64,000 nt of DNA from Saccoglossus kowalevskii (lineage: Eukaryota; Hemichordata; Enteropneusta; Harrimaniidae): assembly GCF_000003605.2 (NCBI RefSeq), contig NW_003148769.1, forward strand, positions 467,770 through 531,769. The letters run 5' to 3'. The notes below the pieces were generated by a model. It was given only the letters and a program-made list of their open reading frames with translations, did no database searches and was not told where the DNA came from. The position numbers were made by a program, and so were the translations under genes. Below are positions 47,572 through 60,358 of the stretch, piece by piece. Position 1 is the first letter of the stretch. Every line of letters begins with the position of its first letter.

Positions 47572-47735
47572 GATGCTGCTCTGCCATGGAAATAGTGGAG
47601 TTGGCCGGCGACACCACCTGTGACAAGTGAAGAAGAATCTTTCCACGTTCATGTAATTGGCCTTTCGAAACGAGGAAGTATTGAACAAACTTAGGTCAGG
47701 AATGACTATCGCCCCGGGTATTGCTCTGGTGTTTC
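47572..47735 (+). pseudogene. Histone H2A fragment 5 (C-terminal half)
   Basis: AMEIVELAGDTTCDK, a stop, then RRIFPR aligns with [22 protein letters not shown]. After a frame change LAFRNEEVLNKLRSGMTIAP aligns with [20 protein letters not shown]. It complements the N-terminal fragments elsewhere in the field. One internal stop and one frame change make it non-functional. Confidence 0.85.
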
Positions 47736-48799
47736 AGTATGTGGACGACATGCATGGATTAGACCAAAAAAGTCGTTTGACCTCAGCACAACGTGCAAGA
47801 CGCCTTGGTGGTACCTTCACGATGACGCTTAGCTATCATCTGATTAGACATTTTTCTTTTTCCCAAATATTATATACGTTTGATGAGCACTGCATAACAT
47901 GCTCAAGACGTCATGGAAACAACAATCAATAGAAACACCAAATATGCTATAATTTCCTTATTATTCAATCTAGAAAAACAGTACTGGTAACAACATTAGT
48001 CACACTGATGATTATATAAATTTGGCATCCTGTATGATAAATTCAAAGCGCTTATGTAATTGCTGTCATATCGAGAATTTAACTCCACTCATCATTTCTT
48101 TAGCTAGGGGCCTCAATAGAAATGACCCCATACTATTGAGAAATATATGCATGTTAATTACCTTCTGTGTCTACTTAAGACTTTCGACCTTTAAAGTAAA
48201 CTCTCGTGTTTAGAGGACTTTTAAATTCAAGTCTCAAGGTATCCAATGTGCACGTGCTATGTGATAGACATTAGAGGCACATATATGGAACACATGTATG
48301 CATGAGTGTATTTGTAAAGTGGCAGGCAGAGGAGTTTTAATCTTTCAAATTAACTATATCCATAGTATCAGGGTATTTATAAACAACAAACACTTCCGGG
48401 TGAGGCAATATACATTTTGATATACCAAAGCAATCTAACATCAGTCTGGTTCAGTGTGTCACGTCTCATGCGACAATTCATCAGATATTTTACGATTTGT
48501 AAACATTGTAGCGTCTTAATTGCCGACAGAACAAAACTTAAATTACGTGTAACTATACATAAATGATGACTTGTCAAACATGTTGAAACCGATATAAACA
48601 TATGCGAGCCATCAGGGTACACATCAGTGTAGCTACACGCATGATATAGTAAATACACTGAATTGAAAAACTACGAATTTTACGAATTAGTCCGGATGCT
48701 GTTTTTTAAAAGTCTCGTCAATGTCAAATTGTTGCACATACGACTTGTTGATCTGAACTAGTGTACTAGTATATCTGAAAATAGGATGCAACTTTTTTT

Positions 48800-51500
48800 T
48801 TATCTCAGATGGTTAAGAGAAACCTTCTCTATCCTTCGGATCAGTATCTTTTTAATACTGCGACTTACGAAGCTTACCAAAATAATTATTTCAGATTTTC
48901 AGTAAAGATGATCCCACATATACAAATTGTTTGTCTCGTGATCACGCCATTACCTCCATCTGAGTCAGCCAGTCAGACACACACAGTAAGCCACCCCTGA
49001 CATAGACTATAGCATACCCGTTTGTAGTCTGTTAAGATCATTCAACCCATAAATAAAACTTCAGGAGAGGGGAAGACGTCTTGTTTTCTCTTAATACAGA
49101 CACTCATAGTACCAGAGTATGTCTTCAATCAGGTAATTTCTCGTGCAATAATGTATCGTACCTTTGACGATTTGTCAATTTGTTGTGTCTAAATTTGTGA
49201 TAAAATGACAAACTTAATTGAGGTTTGACTATACATGCCCATTGCGAATTGTGTTTTTGCTTATAGACTTTTTTAATATGACTATGACAAACATTTGTTC
49301 ATTTCATTTGCCTACTAAATTGAGTACGAGTGTTCATGTGCGAAGTGGATGTACCAACTTCGTAGTGATTCAATGCAAATATGTTGAACCGATATAAAAC
49401 ACGTGCTTATTTCAGTTTGGTCAAGCTGATATTCCATTGGCTAGTATAACCCCCTTCGTCATGTTAAAAGTCTGTTATGTGGCATTTAAGTTTCTGCTTC
49501 AACCCATATTAGTGCATTTTTGGTGCGACAATTTTTTTGTGTTGCGGGAGACTTACATAGGCTGTTGATTGTTTAGTACTAAGTTTAATGTTGCACTTTA
49601 ATACCATTCACATAGTTGCAAGACTTAGGAGGAATAAGTGAAGTAGTTGAGGTCTGAAACATAATACAGAAATTCATGCAATGACGATCATTTCGGGCTT
49701 ATCATATAACATGTGATCGAGTGTCACATGTTAACGCACGTAGATTCACAAAGATTTATTCACGCTTTGAATTATTAAGGCCTATAGTAATTTGCAATAA
49801 CAAGGTCAATTTTTCACTCAATTCAATTTTTGTGCAACGAGTAGGCCAATAGACGAAATGTTTTACACACAATTTAGACGAAACTTAAAATGAACAGGAT
49901 GCAGCTCAACAATCGTATCCTTTTAGACGAAAGTGCAAAATGAAGGTATTTATCCGCATTCATCAAATATCAGCAATTGTCAAGAAAACTATAAACCCTG
50001 TGAATTAATTTAAACAATGCACAATTACATATGGTTACAAAACAATGTTTTTTTTACTCATTCTAAGTTTATTTTGTTGTCTATTTGCTGCCATATATTA
50101 GACATATTGTTGAGCAAAATGTTAGTGATTGCCTTAAATGACACAGTAACAATACATTTGACACTGTAAACATCTTGAAGGTGGAGCCTGGATTTTCAAA
50201 GCTAGAAATTAATAACACACACAAAATAAAATTTTTAAACAAATGCTAAAACATGCAAAGCAATTTCCACGTAAATCTAAAAAAAGAATTTCAAAAACAA
50301 AATAAAGAACATTCCACAGATGACGGTCATATTCCAAAGGAGCCCACCAAATTCATATACTGAATTTTAAGTGAATAATTTCTAGAATTGAAAATCGAGA
50401 TTCGTCACGAAATAGCCATACACGCATGAAAATAGTTGAAATATCTTAAGTAAATTTCTAATATGAAAGGTCGCCAAAATATAAGATCCACAATCAGCCA
50501 GAATGAATTTGAATAATATTTGTGAAAACATTAGTAAACAAATATATCAAAAAAGCTTGTAACCAAATAAAACATTCAGAAAACTTAAATAAAACACAAA
50601 TATTTTTGATCATTATTTGCTCTCGTACGTTTTTGCCATGTTAATTTCACATTACATTTGTTATGATATTGACAGTAAATGAGGGCACCCATTAGAGAAT
50701 TAAATCACGTACAGTAGTTATAAATCAAGTATTCTATACATAAAAATCCATAGTGTATTCAATAACGTGTTTACGTTTACAAAATAGTCATAATACATTT
50801 TATAAAAACAAATCTAAAAAATGGTTGGACAGCCCGTCGATTTTTCTCTAAAAGATGGAAAAAAAATTGTGGGACAATTTCAACAAATATTAGAACTATT
50901 CACATGTGAAACATGTGGCTTGGGTCATCTATATAACAAGTGAACTAAAGTTTAACAACCTCACTAAGTAAGGGGATTACATAGTTTCGTAGCTAGAGTT
51001 GATCAAAAGAAGATGGCTAAAATTGTAAATGTATCTATTTTTTTGTAAGACTCAATCAACTGATCTGTGATTTATTTTATAGTATACATGGACCAATGCA
51101 ATGTTTGTGATTATTACGGTTGATCACATGACATGAAATAAGTTCTGTTAACATGCTTAATCCTAGGCCTTTTTATCGCAGTTTTCGTTGGGGCAGCAGC
51201 AATAGATATTATGTTGAATCTGTCGGTAATTGGTACTGGTAACTACTGCAGCTGGTCGGTGGTGAGAGTTGTTTTTAATAATGTAGGTGGTGATACTGCT
51301 GTTGTTGGTAGTGGCAGTAGTTGGCGATGTCCTATCATGATTTACATAATTGTGATGGTAGTGGTGGTGGTAATTTTTAGCCGTGGTTGGTTATTGTTGT
51401 TGGTAGCGGCAGGTAATGTTACTTTTACTTTCATTATTTTCATTTGGCTTTGCCAGCTACAGCTAGTGAATGTGATGATTGTTGATGGTAGACATGATAA
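48800..51500. other. AT-rich intergenic DNA, no supported gene
   Basis: No exon or recognisable element is visible apart from one more diverged TATA/E-box module near 49380-49405. A GGT-rich stretch at 51240-51440 gives an open plus-strand frame by composition only. Confidence 0.5.
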
Positions 51501-51502
51501 TA

Positions 51503-54500
51503 TTATTTTCGTAATTTTGCTATAATACATTTGGTGATGACTGCTGCCACTAATGCTGCATATCGATCCCATCTATGGTCAGTCAGGCCATCAGAATAAT
51601 TACACACACCTCTCACAAACATACTCTGCTTCGCGGCAGTGTAAGTAGCTGAGGCAACACCACTGTTTTCCATTTCAAATCCAATTACATTTTCAGATTC
51701 TGCGAGTCTATCACGAATTTCTGCATTTTCCATGGCGCAGTTCGCTGATGCCAAAATACCGAAGTGTACTTTAGGTTCTCCTGGGGAACGTAACTTCTCT
51801 AATGGATGAGTTGATTCCCCTGGTAACACATCACTATTAGGTCTTCCAAACATTTCTCGGTTCTGTTGGTTCATTTTCGAGTAGATTTGCTTCAACGTTT
51901 CAGCTACTACTTTGCGGTTTTCTGGATCCATCTTGAACTCCCTTGCAGCATTCAACCCTTTCTGGGACAGCCGAATCGGGTTTTTTGACCTGATGTTTTC
52001 TGCAACATTTACAATGGCTTTTTGAGAAACGATTTTGCCTAAATCATACTGAATAAAAGCTGGGCCACTAGCGACTATTGGCGAGGAAACGATGACGTCA
52101 CCTTTGCGTACATGAGGACGAATATACGCTGTTGTTTCACTGACTTTCATATCATCATACTTTGTATTTGGCACTCCACCAGCCACGCCCACCATGAATA
52201 CTATTTCAACGGTATTGAATGTGTCACACAGATGGGTGGTAGTTATTGCTGCACTGACTTCACCAATCTCTCCAACTGGCAATTGAACTATTACTGTAGA
52301 CTTTCCGCCTATCTCCCCCAACTTGTAATGGTTAGGGTCACTTCCGGGTTGCTGACCGTCATACTCAGTGGGTGACTCTAGTATTGACATCACTGCCTGG
52401 TATTCCCAATCTGATGCAGTCACAATACCGATCTTCGGTGTATAACCTGGAATATCACATTTTACAGTTAGAAGTACATAGCAGTAATTATGAGATTGAA
52501 ATATATTTTTGTGGACTAGAATTTCAGACATAGCGATAGCAAATAGTATTGCTTTTATAACAATGGTATAATGAGCATGCTCCACAAATCAACCATTAAC
52601 AATAAATGAAAGGTAATCTGTCGTGTATAACCACACTGATAACTTACCTGCAGTGGCAAATTCGTCAGTCTTGGGAGCAAGGACATTAACAAACTGGCTA
52701 TGTGTATTCTTAATGGTTACACGATCTAAGAAATAATAAGATTATCCAAATTTGCATTACTCGTGTATGAGCGATAATAAGCTCAGACAATTCAAACAAT
52801 AAAATTATGAATTTAAAAAAGATTTAATCAATTCTATAGTATACTAACCTTTTGGGTACCAGAACTCTGGCAACTTGATTTGATGCGTTTTCCAACAACA
52901 GGGTTTATCAATAGAAACACAACCATCATCCACGTCGAGCGAATCCGGTACAGGTTTTGTTGCATCATGTTGACCACTTGTACATCTGATACATACTTTG
53001 TAGGATAACGCCGGGTATTGACTTTTGACCACTTCAGTCAGTGTATTATCTACATCTTCCCTGATCTTTGATCCTACGGATCCAAGCAGTCTGCTGGAAT
53101 CTGTACATGCAAGAATAATGTCGCATTTGTTCTTCGATATTAGCACATTGGTACGACTTTCTTCAATGAAAAATGTGGCTCCATTCTGAAACAACTCTAC
53201 ATTCTTCCATTTCTGTATGCGTTTCACAACAAGGTTGTAGAATATTCCATCTGGCAAGAAATTGTCGCTGAAATGAAAGTGAAGTGGAACAGTGCTTGAA
53301 TGGGATCTGGGAATGGGAAGTTCGCCCGTCTTCAGCATACATGGCATATAGTAGGAGGGCTTATCTGTGTCAGATATAACCGGACGCCTGCAAATAATAT
53401 TGAACTTTTTATACATTTCTAGAAGAACTTCTTTATCACAGGATCGGTCTTCCTGTCGAAGAACAATATCAACCATCTCTTCTTGTAATATACCATGGTT
53501 ATCAAGCTGACTGCAAAGCTTTCCTAGGCGAGGGGAATCACCAATTCTTTTCTTGTAAGAAGCCGATGTTGTTACGAGAATTCGCAACAAGTCAGCTAAC
53601 CAGGATGGATCAATTATAACCACGTTTCCTAGGATTCTGTCTTCATGAAAGTGGATAATTTCACGAATGCTGTGGTAAAATCGTAACATCTTGTCGACAG
53701 TGTCCGAGGTGAGGCCTAAACTTTCTCCAACTTCGTACACCTTTGACAAATTTACCCATCGCTTATTCAGTTGGCGCAGCTTCAGTTCCAGCTGTATTTG
53801 GACACTTGGCTGTTTACCGAGGTAACACGATTCCTCGGCAAGTGTCCGAAGTGCTTCCCGAAGCTCCGGTACTCCAGATCCTGACGAATTGTCAACAGCA
53901 TATATTCCAGCGTAGTTTTCGTGAGCACGTGGCGTAACATCTCGTACGTATTTCTCTATTCTAGACATACGATCAATAACAACCTCCTGAAAACATTACA
54001 TTGAAAAAAAATATATAATAAAACACGAACTGCATAAAATGTTTTTGGAGTATGATGTATTGAAAATCATTTGCATAGAAATGATTTATTGGTTCATAGT
54101 AACATTGTTAAATGACAAATACAGGAATTGGCATTGCATAACATGCCAACAAAAGTTTTCTTTCATGAATTAATTGATGTCATGTATAATTTTGATAATG
54201 ACCTCTGGTTGGATGTTCGACATATCGCCAACATTGATTGAGTCCGGGGAATCATGGTTTTAAGAAACGTAGAAAATATTAATTATAAAAGTGAAATAAA
54301 TGAAAATAAATACACAGATTCAAAGTAAAACTCTTTTCAAACATTTATAAATGGTAGTTACTAAATAGTTCACATCTTCTTGTATTGTTATTCAATGAAC
54401 TACAGAGAATCTGCGTTACATTTAAATTCACATATAATCATATTTTAAAATAAACTCATTCATGGCTTACCTGTGGAACCAAATCTGTTTTTGTGCAAAC

Positions 54501-57500
54501 TATGACGAACTTTGTAACTGATGTGTTTATTTCACTGCTGAATATCGAACGACCATATATTGAATTAATCCAATAGTACAACACATCTAGTAATGGATAA
54601 TAATAATTACTTAGATATCAGTTTGGAAAAGTAACTTTAATTAGAAAATGGTTTCACCCTTATATCTAGGAAACCGACACAAGTAATTACACCTTCTTGT
54701 CATGAGATGGGAAAGAAAACATTGACACGTGTATACTGGCAGTTTTCGATTTATGTAATAGCAAATGTAACCACTTACAGACCCTGGTCTAATAAAATAC
54801 ATACAAATTGGTAATTTAATGCAATGCATTCAATGATTTGCTAATGTGTATAAATATACACATTGGCAGGATCAGTTGTTATTGTATAAATAAAGGTACA
54901 ACAAACATTTACTGAACGCTGCTGAAACTGTTGTGTCATTTTAGGGAGGTACAGTTTTATATTAATCAAATCGTCATCTTAGGAGACAATATGTTGAAAA
55001 CAAATTGCGTCAATTATATATATTTACCTTTTTGCATCTCCAACGTCCCTGTGTCTTCACCTTCGAAATACTCAATTTTATCTTCAAGTAATTTGGAAAT
55101 GTCAACTACAAGAACGTAGATACATTTCCTCGCCAGAAATATCTATGTACAGGAGAAATAGTTTTAAATTATTGATTCGGTTTTATTATTATTGATTCTT
55201 AACACCTGCTTGAAACAAGCACGACTATGGAGCTGCACTTTTACTACACTGTGCAACAATTCATTATTTAATAAAATAATAACACGTGTTACAAAGTTAC
55301 AAAATATTTATTTTAGCTAACTTTGATTAAGATTGTTCAAAAACAAAAACTAATATACACAATTATGCAAACTTACCTGGTGAGCTGTATAATAAATTTT
55401 CTGACCAGCAAAATCCCATAGGGAGAAGTGAAAGTCTGGTGCGTCAATATCAATTGCATCCAATAGACCACATAAACGTATCAACATTTCCATTTCAGTT
55501 TCCCCGTCGAGTTTTAAGTAATCGTAAATACCGCCATCATCAACTTCATCCCGAGTTATACCTCCTTCCATGCTTGGATTCTGTTTCGCCTGACTTGCCA
55601 CTATATTCGCGAGTAGCTTTTTTAAATCGTCCTCTGGTATATTGCTGAAGTAGGAGCCGGCTTTACCTACAAATAATAAATACAAACAACGACAAAATAT
55701 TTATCAGTTGTCTATTGTCTAATTTGCTAATTTGCTAATTAGGCATTACTGATTAAAGTACTGACTAGAATACCGCATGACTAAGTGAACAACTGATTTG
55801 ATGCAGCTTAATATCTTAATGACAATATCAGGCGACTGAAAATATCTAATAGAACAAAATTATACAATACCAACAATAAGATTACAGACTATAAAATTAA
55901 CCGTAATACATACATTTGGTTTACATTATTTACATAAATTAATATGTCGCCAGTTTTTCTGGCCTGTAAATACATAGTTGTGATTGGATGAGAGTTTTAA
56001 TTTTTGCAAGTCAGGCTAAAGTTTCGTCAATCCCCAACATGCAATCGGGTCTATGGCGCTAATTGGTGTCTGTATATTTTACATTCAACTTTGCTACTAA
56101 AAGGTAACTACAAAACCGAAATATTGATGCAAATTCGCGTCACTGCTTGATGTATTTATTATCATTGTATGCACATTTCATTTAGCCATTGTTGCAAATA
56201 AAACGCTTCAAATGCTGATTCACATTTGAACATGTTGGTGCTTTAAAGTTTTCAGCATTTCAGAATTACCTATAAAATGAAGTGTGTATAATATACTAGG
56301 AATAAACAACACTAGAGGCATAGTATACCACCCAATGATGTAGCAAGAGATTTGAGTTATCGACTGAACTGAACGGGCTACCATCAAGGAAGTCTGGATG
56401 CAAATGCCTTAACTGTCGAGACATAAAAATATCACTAGCCTCTAATTAGCAACAAAGTCGCAGCCATCCCAAATAAACGGTTGATGTCACAAAAAAGGGA
56501 ATGTGACATTGACCAATAATAAATGGTATGCCACCTTCATTCATAAAATTTGATAATGAGATATAGCAGTGAATTTAGTGTCTGTATAAAATTTAGTCTG
56601 TATTACAAATTATGAAACAGAATATTGAAGGCTTTGCGTAGTATTTTCTCAAATACATCCTACTATTCCAGTAAATTCAAATACGCTCCAAAATATTTAA
56701 ATCAGTGAAATGTTTGCAAAGTTCTGACAACATTATAATGTGGTACAGTTCTTGCTGTTTGAAGGTTTTTGGGAAAAAAATGTGCAACTCCATCTTTAAT
56801 ATTCGCACTGCTGTCAGCCAGGGTGGACTCTCTGTAAAAAACCTGAATGCATATTATGTAAGATTATGATTTGTATACCTAGGAAATATACACAAATCTA
56901 ACAAATAAACTCAATTTTGATTACACGAAGTATTAATTCAGTTCACATCATTTTCAAAATGTGATTGAATACAGCTTGGTAATCTAGCAAATACATTACA
57001 TGCCTCTTTTTGTCCATGTTGATATTTCAATTCTAAATATTTCAATCCCATCTGTAGTTTTATATTCACGTTGATATTGTTCACCACCAATACTTCTAAT
57101 TGTTGATGTTTTTCCAGCTCCATAAGAACCAACAAACATGAAGCACCCTCTGTACGTTTCTTTGTGCGCATCTTGTGTTAAGGCAGCCTGGAATATGCCT
57201 GGTATGAAATACATATTTGTTATTCTATAATACAGACATTAGGTTATCATTGTATTTAGATTCAAATAGTAAAAATGACATCTGGTAACGGAAACACTAA
57301 ATAATGGTTACTTACCCTCTGTATCCATCAAATCGGTGCGAGAGAGAAAAAAAGAAACATAAAAATACCAGTTAGTGCTGTATTTGCAAATGTAATTTCA
57401 GTAATTGTAAAAATGACATCTGGTAATGGAAACACTAAATAATGTTTACTTACTCACTGTATCCATCAAATCGGTGTGGGAGAGAAAAAAAGAAACATAA

Positions 57501-60358
57501 AAATAAGAGTTAGTGCTGTATTTGCAAATGTAATTTCAGTTATTGTAAAAATGACATATGGTAATGGAAACACTAAATAATGTTTACTTACTTTCTGTAT
57601 CCATCAAATCGGTGCAAGAGAGAAAAAAAGAAATATAAAAATGCCAGTTAGTGCTGTATTTGCAAATGTAATTTCAGTTATTGTAAAAATGACATATGGT
57701 AATGGAAACACTAAATAATGTTTACTTACTTTCTGTATCCATCAAATCGGTGCAAGAGAGAAAAAAAGAAATATAAAAATACCAGTTAGTGCTGTATTTG
57801 CAAATGCAATTTCAGTAATTGTAAAAATGACTTATGGTAATGGAAACACTAAATAATGTTTACTTACCAACTGAATCCATCAAATCGGAGCGACATAGAA
57901 AAAAAGAAACATGAAAATACCAGTTAGTGCTGTATTTGTAAATGTAATTTCAGTTATTGTAAAAATGACATATGGTAATGGAAACACTAAATAATGTTTA
58001 CTTACAATCTGTATCCATCAAATCGGTGCAAGAGAGAAAAAAAGAAACATAAAAATATCAGTTAGTGCTGTATTTTCAAATACAATTTCAGTAATTGAGT
58101 AATGAAAACAGAAATATCAGCATAACATTATGTCATCATTGTATTTAGATTAGAATTGTAAAAATAACTTATGGTAATGGAAACACTAAATAATGTTTAC
58201 TTACGTTCTGTATCCATCAAATCGGTACAAGAGAGAAAAAAAGAAACATAAAAATACCAGTTAGTGCTGTATTTGCAAATGTAATTTCAGTAATTGTAAA
58301 AATGACTTATGGTAATGAAAACACTAAATAATGTTTACTTACGTTCTGTATTCATCAAATCGGTGCAAGAGAGAAATAAAGAAACATAAAAATACCAGTT
58401 AGTGCTGTATTTGCAAATGTAATTTCAGTAATTGTAAAAATGACTTATGGTAATGGAAACACTAAATAATGTTTACTTACGTTCTGTATTCATCAAATCG
58501 GTGTGGGAGAGAAAAAAAGAAACATAAAAATAACAGTTAGTGCTGTATTTGCAAATGTAATTTCAGTAATTGTAAAAATGACTTCTGGTAATGGAAACAC
58601 TAAATAATGTTTACTTACCAACTGTATCCATCAAATCGGAGCGACATAGAAAAAAAGAAACATGAAAATACCAGTTAGTGCTGTATTTGTAAATGTAATT
58701 TCAGTTATTGTAAAAATGACATATGGTAATGGAAATACTAAATAATGTTTACTTACAATCTGTATCCATCAAATCGGTGCAAGAGAGAAAAAAAGAAACA
58801 TAAAATACCAGTTAGTGCTGTATTTGCAAATGTAATATCAGTAATTGTAAAAATGACATCTGGTAAGGGAAACACTAAATAAGGTTTACTTACCAACTGA
58901 ATCCATCAAATCGGTGCGACATAGAAAAAAAGTAACATGAAAATACCAGTTAGTGCTGTATTTGCAAATACAATTTCAGTAATTGAGTAATGAAAACAGA
59001 AATATCCGCATAACATTATGTCATCATTGTATTTAGATTAGAATTGTAAAAATGACATCTGGTAATGGAAACACTAAATAATGGTTACTTACGTCCTGTA
59101 TCCATGAAATCGGTGCAAGAGAGAAAAAAAGAAACATAAAAATACCAGTTAGTGCTGTATTTGTAAATGTAATTTCAGTTATTGTAAAAATGACATACGG
59201 TAATGGAAACACTAAATAATGGTTACTTACGTCCTGTATCCATGAAATCGGTGCAAGAGAGAAAAAAAAGAAACATAACAATACCAGTTAGTGCTGTATT
59301 TGCAAATACAATTTCAGTAATTGAGTAATGAAAACAGAAATATCAGCATAACATTATGTCATCATTGTATTTAGATTAGAATTGTAAAAATGACTTATGG
59401 TAATGGAAACACTAAATAATGTTTACTTACCCGCTGTATCCATCAAATCGGTGCAAGAGAGAAAAAAAGAAACATAAAAATACCAGTTAGTGCTGTATTT
59501 GCAAATGTAATTTCAGTAATTGTAAAAATGAGATCTGGTAAGGGAAACACTAAATAATGTTTACTTACGTTCTGTATCCATCAAATCGGTGCAAGAGAGA
59601 AAAAAAGAAACATGAAAATACCAGTTAGTGCTGTATTTGTAAATGTAATTTCAGTAATTGTAAAAATGATATCTGGTAATGGAATTACTTAATACGGTCT
59701 ACTTACGCTCTATTTTCGTCAAATCTGTGTGAGATAAAAAAAGGAAAAATATCGTTTCGGTCAGTCATGTTCACCAATGGCAATGTAACATTCCCCGGAC
59801 CTTACTGACAGTCTGCATGTGGGGTACTCAACATAAAGCCAAGTATTTGATGATTTCAGTTACGAAATAAAGTATTACAGGCAAGAATGGGATCACTAAG
59901 AAGAAGAGGTCATGCTGTGCCTTTGCGAAAATATGAATATTATTTACTGTCCGCAAATTTCATGGCTTGCATAGAATGTTGCATAATCTTTCCAGAAAGC
60001 CTAACGTTGCCGGAGTCATACGGTATCTGAAATGCAGCCCAGGTGTTATTGTGTCTGAATTTCAGTCCTATGACATCCGTTTATATACACAGTTTTCTAT
60101 TTGAATTAACCAATCCCAAGAAAGATAGAGACAATTACAAATAATCAGGTGTGGCATCCACTAATCAGGAGAGGCCCAAAATAGCGTTAAACAATAGGCT
60201 TCACAAGCAGATGTAATTGTTCTTGGCTGTAAGCTTACAAACTCAGAATATATATAAGGACCATGACGCGGTGAATGAGTGTGAAATGTTGCTAAAATAT
60301 CTTCAAATTAAACATGCACAGCAATATCTCACATACCTTGTATGTCATCCTCATTTTC
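51503..60358 (-). CDS. Roc-COR GTPase with C-terminal nucleoside-phosphorylase-like domain (10 exons, 5' end unresolved)
   Basis: Minus-strand exons: 60337-60358, 59707-59724, 57000-57198, 56809-56831, 55377-55666, 55028-55142, 54471-54586, 52849-53986, 52648-52725, 51503-52446. They join in phase into 980 residues plus stop. Roc domain: P-loop GSYGAGKTS about 37-45, DFAG 172-175, TKTD 254-257. COR domain about 262-640, with HFHEDRILGNVVIIDPSWL. C-terminal domain about 667-980 is of the PNP/UDP phosphorylase (MTAN-like) fold: VTASDWEYQA, GVAGGVP, GFEMENSG and CNYSDG. ROCO proteins are GTP-controlled scaffolds. The appended nucleosidase-type domain suggests purine-nucleoside or NAD-related chemistry in signalling or defence; that is inference. 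The kinase and LRR parts of LRRK-type ROCOs are absent from the seen exons. The 23-nt exon is supported only by phase and borders. The start codon is not established. Confidence 0.85.
57290..59745 (-). repeat. Tandem array of 17 splice-site cassettes, unit about 138 bp
   Basis: Sixteen direct units plus one diverged outer unit lie in the intron before the P-loop exon. Each, on the minus strand, carries CACTAAC (branch-point-like), a long pyrimidine tract, ACCGATTTGATGGATACAG, three variable bases, then GTAAGT. From 57316 to 59707 the triplets are AGG, TGA, AAA, AAA, TTG, ATT, AAC, AAC, AAC, TTG, ATT, TTG, GAC, GAC, CGG, AAC, AGC. Units are otherwise about 90-97% alike. Some hold an extra 55-60 bases with CATTATGTCATCATTG, making a higher-order pattern. 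The outermost unit (59707-59724) is a true 18-nt exon with a CACAG acceptor. In the other sixteen that acceptor reads CCG and is lost. Confidence 0.9.

Larger units (their letters stand above)
22100..48800. repeat. Field of diverged, locally duplicated blocks derived in part from a histone locus
   Basis: Across about 27 kb the same modules recur in the same order. One carries a GACAGACAGG..GTTTATGA word and then ATTTCAATTAAAATGATTCC. One carries TTTTCTACTCAAGATATGAAATGCGCATGTGATC. One carries a TATA/E-box segment near GTTGAACCGGTATAAAACAC, and one a GACGTTTTTCAAGCTGCATA segment. Copies are mostly on the plus strand and 70-95% similar by eye. Histone H2A fragments at 26962, 29068, 34104, 38709 and 47572 and an H4 fragment at 45481 show what at least part of the unit was. 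No intact gene is left. Listed separately are the clearest sub-duplications. Confidence 0.8.

Noticed and set aside
51211-51525. 104-codon plus-strand frame rich in Val and Gly
   Set aside because: It is explained by a GGT/GTT-rich stretch antisense to the last Roc-COR exon's 3' end and has no recognisable protein.
57290-59745. CRISPR-like or satellite array
   Set aside because: Direct repeats with regular spacing could suggest either, but units are about 138 bp, nearly identical throughout, eukaryotic, and centred on splice signals.
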